From Pseudomonadota bacterium (GTDB taxonomy: Bacteria > Pseudomonadota > Gammaproteobacteria > UBA5335): a DNA stretch of 5,146 nt. A program made the position numbers and the translations under genes. The stretch is taken from contig JAJXTQ010000158.1 in assembly GCA_021783685.1 (NCBI GenBank), positions 1-5,146 of the forward strand, given 5' to 3'. Shown in pieces: positions 4,535-5,146 of the stretch. Numbering within the stretch: the stretch's first letter is position 1; every line of letters starts with the position of its first letter. A model generated the notes under the pieces. It did not search any database, was not told the DNA's origin, and worked only from the letters and a program-made list of their open reading frames with translations.

Positions 4535-5146
4535 ATGAAAGACAGCAAGAAGCCGGCACGGCGCAGCCAGGAGTGGTTCGGACGCGAGGATCGCGACGGC
4601 TTTGTGTACCGCAGCTGGATGAAGAACCAGGGGCATCCGCACGACCTGTTCGACGGGCGCCCGGTGATCGGCATCTGCAACACCTGGTCCGAGCTCACCC
4701 CCTGCAACGCGCACCTGCGCGAGCTGGCCGACTGGGTCAAGCGCGGGGTCTGGGAGGCCGGTGGTTTTCCGCTGGAATTTCCCGTCATGTCCCTGGGCGA
4801 GACCCAGCTGCGCCCCACGGCCATGCTGTTCCGCAACCTGGCGAGCATGGACGTGGAGGAATCCATCCGCGGCAACCCCATCGACGGCGTGGTGCTGATG
4901 ATGGGATGCGACAAGACCACGCCCTCGCTGATGATGGGTGCCGCCAGCGTCGACCTGCCCACCATCGGCCTGTCGGGCGGGCCCATGCTCAGCGGGCGAT
5001 TCCGCGGCGCCAAGCTGGGCTCGGGCACGGGGGTCTGGCGCATGTCCGAGGAAGTGCGCGCGGGCACCATGACCATGGAGGAATTCGTGGAGGCCGAGTC
5101 CTGCATGCACCGCTCCAAGGGGCATTGCATGACCATGGGCACGGCC
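4535..5146 (+). CDS. IlvD/Edd-family aldonate dehydratase (L-arabinonate/D-xylonate dehydratase type), N-terminal part
   Basis: This is the first 204 codons of a family whose members have about 570-600 residues; the rest lies beyond the right edge. The enzyme removes water from a sugar acid to give a 2-keto-3-deoxy acid, using a [2Fe-2S] cluster and Mg2+. RSQEWF (10-15), KNQGHPHDLFDGRPVIG (30-46), NTWSELTPCNAHLRELA (49-65) and GCDKTTPSLMMGAAS (124-138) are typical of the pentonate dehydratase branch rather than of the amino-acid enzyme IlvD. Cys57, Cys125 and Cys198 have the same spacing (68 and 73) as the cluster ligands I recall for the Rhizobium L-arabinonate dehydratase (59, 127, 200). 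Glu89, Asp126 and Lys127 line up with its Mg2+ ligands, including the carbamylated lysine. The start at 4535 fits family N-termini; its ribosome site is modest (AAAGG at 4521-4525, 9 bases away). It is divergent from the SDR gene, with which it would form consecutive pathway steps. D-xylonate, L-arabinonate and other aldonates cannot be separated here. Confidence 0.9.
   Translation, partial: MKDSKKPARRSQEWFGREDRDGFVYRSWMKNQGHPHDLFDGRPVIGICNTWSELTPCNAHLRELADWVKRGVWEAGGFPLEFPVMSLGETQLRPTAMLFRNLASMDVEESIRGNPIDGVVLMMGCDKTTPSLMMGAASVDLPTIGLSGGPMLSGRFRGAKLGSGTGVWRMSEEVRAGTMTMEEFVEAESCMHRSKGHCMTMGTA

Noticed and set aside
4471..5142. Minus-strand open frames of more than 200 codons opposite the dehydratase.
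   Set aside because: They are antisense to a coding region with conserved Fe-S and Mg2+ ligands, and no family is recognisable.

Overview
The window is GC-rich DNA with strongly GC-biased third codon positions. Its gene content (a NodT-type outer-membrane lipoprotein, a CUT2 sugar ABC transporter, an SDR sugar dehydrogenase and an IlvD/Edd sugar-acid dehydratase) suggests a proteobacterium, most likely a Burkholderiales-type betaproteobacterium. The taxon is inferred from style and was not measured.

Layout: (1) Positions 1-234, minus strand, hold the N-terminus of an outer-membrane efflux lipoprotein. It starts at GTG and runs off the left edge. (2) Positions 235-589 are a divergent intergenic region. 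It contains a promoter-like element for the lipoprotein gene, a 16-nt alternating GT/GC tract, a perfect 7+7 bp inverted repeat (GATAACC-N4-GGTTATC) that looks like an operator, and a strong Shine-Dalgarno just before the next gene. (3) Positions 590-3522, plus strand, form a tight three-gene operon for a ribose/xylose/fructose-type ABC importer: a Tat-exported periplasmic binding protein, a permease, and a single-domain ATPase whose start overlaps the permease stop. (4) Positions 3526-3562 hold a perfect 16-bp GC-rich hairpin between convergent genes, probably a shared terminator. (5) Positions 3573-4349, minus strand, encode an SDR very similar in motif pattern to D-xylose 1-dehydrogenases. 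(6) Positions 4350-4534 are a divergent control region. (7) From 4535 to the right edge, plus strand, runs the N-terminal 204 codons of an IlvD/Edd-family aldonate dehydratase of the L-arabinonate/D-xylonate type.

Together, items 3-7 read as a non-phosphorylative (Weimberg/Dahms-type) sugar catabolic locus. The ABC system imports an aldose, probably a pentose such as D-xylose or L-arabinose. The SDR oxidises it at C1 to the lactone with NAD+, and the dehydratase converts the derived aldonate to a 2-keto-3-deoxy acid. A lactonase, the later enzymes and a regulator are not in the window and may lie to the right. The lipoprotein gene at the left appears unrelated to this pathway.

I see no RNA gene, insertion sequence, CRISPR array or other mobile element, and no clear sign of an undescribed system. 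The points most worth a second look are the palindrome upstream of the transporter operon, the hairpin at the start of the permease gene, and the control region between the dehydrogenase and dehydratase genes.
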